This document shows positions 5,285 to 5,400 of a DNA stretch of 5,400 nt, piece by piece (position 1 is the first letter of the stretch; each line of letters begins with the position of its first letter). Origin of the DNA: Oscillospiraceae bacterium (GTDB taxonomy: Bacteria > Bacillota > Clostridia > Oscillospirales > Ruminococcaceae); NCBI GenBank assembly GCA_017410745.1, contig JAFPPJ010000323.1:1-5400 (forward strand), read 5' to 3'. A program made the translations under genes and the position numbers. Under the pieces are notes generated by a model that had not been told where the DNA came from, made no database searches, and saw only the letters and a program-made list of their open reading frames with translations.

Positions 5285-5400
5285 TTGTATTTATCCGCAT
5301 AATATGCTATAAGCAGGCTGAGCCTGCACCCACCGTCAGGCTTTGATACATATGGACGGACACGGGAATTTGGCGCATCACTTGTATTTGTCCGCATAAT
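5285..5400. repeat. 19-base direct repeats 97 bp apart, flanking the dispersed element
   Basis: TTGTATTTATCCGCATAAT (5285-5303) and TTGTATTTGTCCGCATAAT (5382-5400) match at 18 of 19 bases. They bracket the dispersed element at 5313-5365. The second copy touches the window edge, so this may be the first full unit of a tandem array with a 97-bp period. Confidence 0.7.
5313..5365. repeat. Dispersed repeat element, copy 2 (GCAGGCT-G-AGCCTGC)
   Basis: The head is a perfect 7-bp inverted repeat around a central G (5313-5327), followed by CACC, then TTTGATACATATGGACGGACACGG-like sequence matching 2841-2891 with small indels. Here it lies outside any gene, unlike copy 1, which overlaps an ORF end. 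Confidence 0.6.

Larger units (their letters stand above)
5117..5400. other. Gene-free repeat island at the window end
   Basis: No plausible coding frame was found here on either strand. In order, it holds a GC hairpin TGGGGGC-GCA-GCCCCCA (5162-5178) without a T-run; a longer bulged hairpin with GTGAGC (5187-5192) pairing GCTCAC (5212-5217) and inner AACA/TGTT; two CCCTAAA heptamers (5223-5236) and two CTATTCA heptamers (5239-5252); then a pair of 19-base direct repeats around the second dispersed element. The flavodoxin gene has no clear terminator unless one of these hairpins serves. Confidence 0.7.

Overview
The window looks like a stretch of chromosome from a Gram-positive anaerobe of the Clostridia, most plausibly Ruminococcus or a close relative in the Oscillospiraceae. 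This rests on the gatA-gatB tail of a gatCAB operon, strong AGGAGG ribosome binding sites, frequent ATA isoleucine codons in a GC-rich coding background, and a TetR/DUF998/flavodoxin/DUF898-type gene content that I associate with that group. The genus is an inference; no rRNA or other marker is present.

Positions 1-2643 (+) hold the 3' part of gatA (start lost at the window edge) and complete gatB, 12 bases apart. Together with gatC, presumably upstream, they encode the amidotransferase that converts misacylated Glu-tRNA(Gln)/Asp-tRNA(Asn) to Gln-tRNA(Gln)/Asn-tRNA(Asn). A 12-bp hairpin with a short T-run follows gatB. A 50-residue membrane ORF with a good ribosome binding site starts directly after it; it looks like a DUF898-type protein with its middle missing. 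A bidirectional terminator (2914-2944) closes this side.

Positions 3024-4276 (-) hold a two-gene operon, a TetR-family repressor and a DUF998-type membrane protein, overlapping by 4 bases. It is driven by a consensus promoter with two 16-bp palindromic operators, one in the -35/-10 spacer and one over the expected transcription start. This fits autoregulation by the TetR protein.

Positions 4370-5022 (+) are driven by a second, back-to-back consensus promoter whose spacer is a perfect 9-bp inverted repeat. It leads through a leader containing a possible 29-codon ORF into a short flavodoxin-like protein.

Positions 4995-5400 are a repeat island with no convincing gene: two copies of a 61-bp unit headed by a GTCGGC-AAA-GCCGAC hairpin, further hairpins, heptamer repeats, and a dispersed element headed by GCAGGCT-G-AGCCTGC that also occurs at 2841-2891. 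The most notable pattern is that three genes of different families (DUF898-like, DUF998, flavodoxin) each take their stop codon, and two of them their last residues, from repeat DNA. I found no convincing new defence or metabolic system. The worthwhile items are the paired promoter/operator region, the shortened DUF898-like ORF, the leader ORF and the repeat families.
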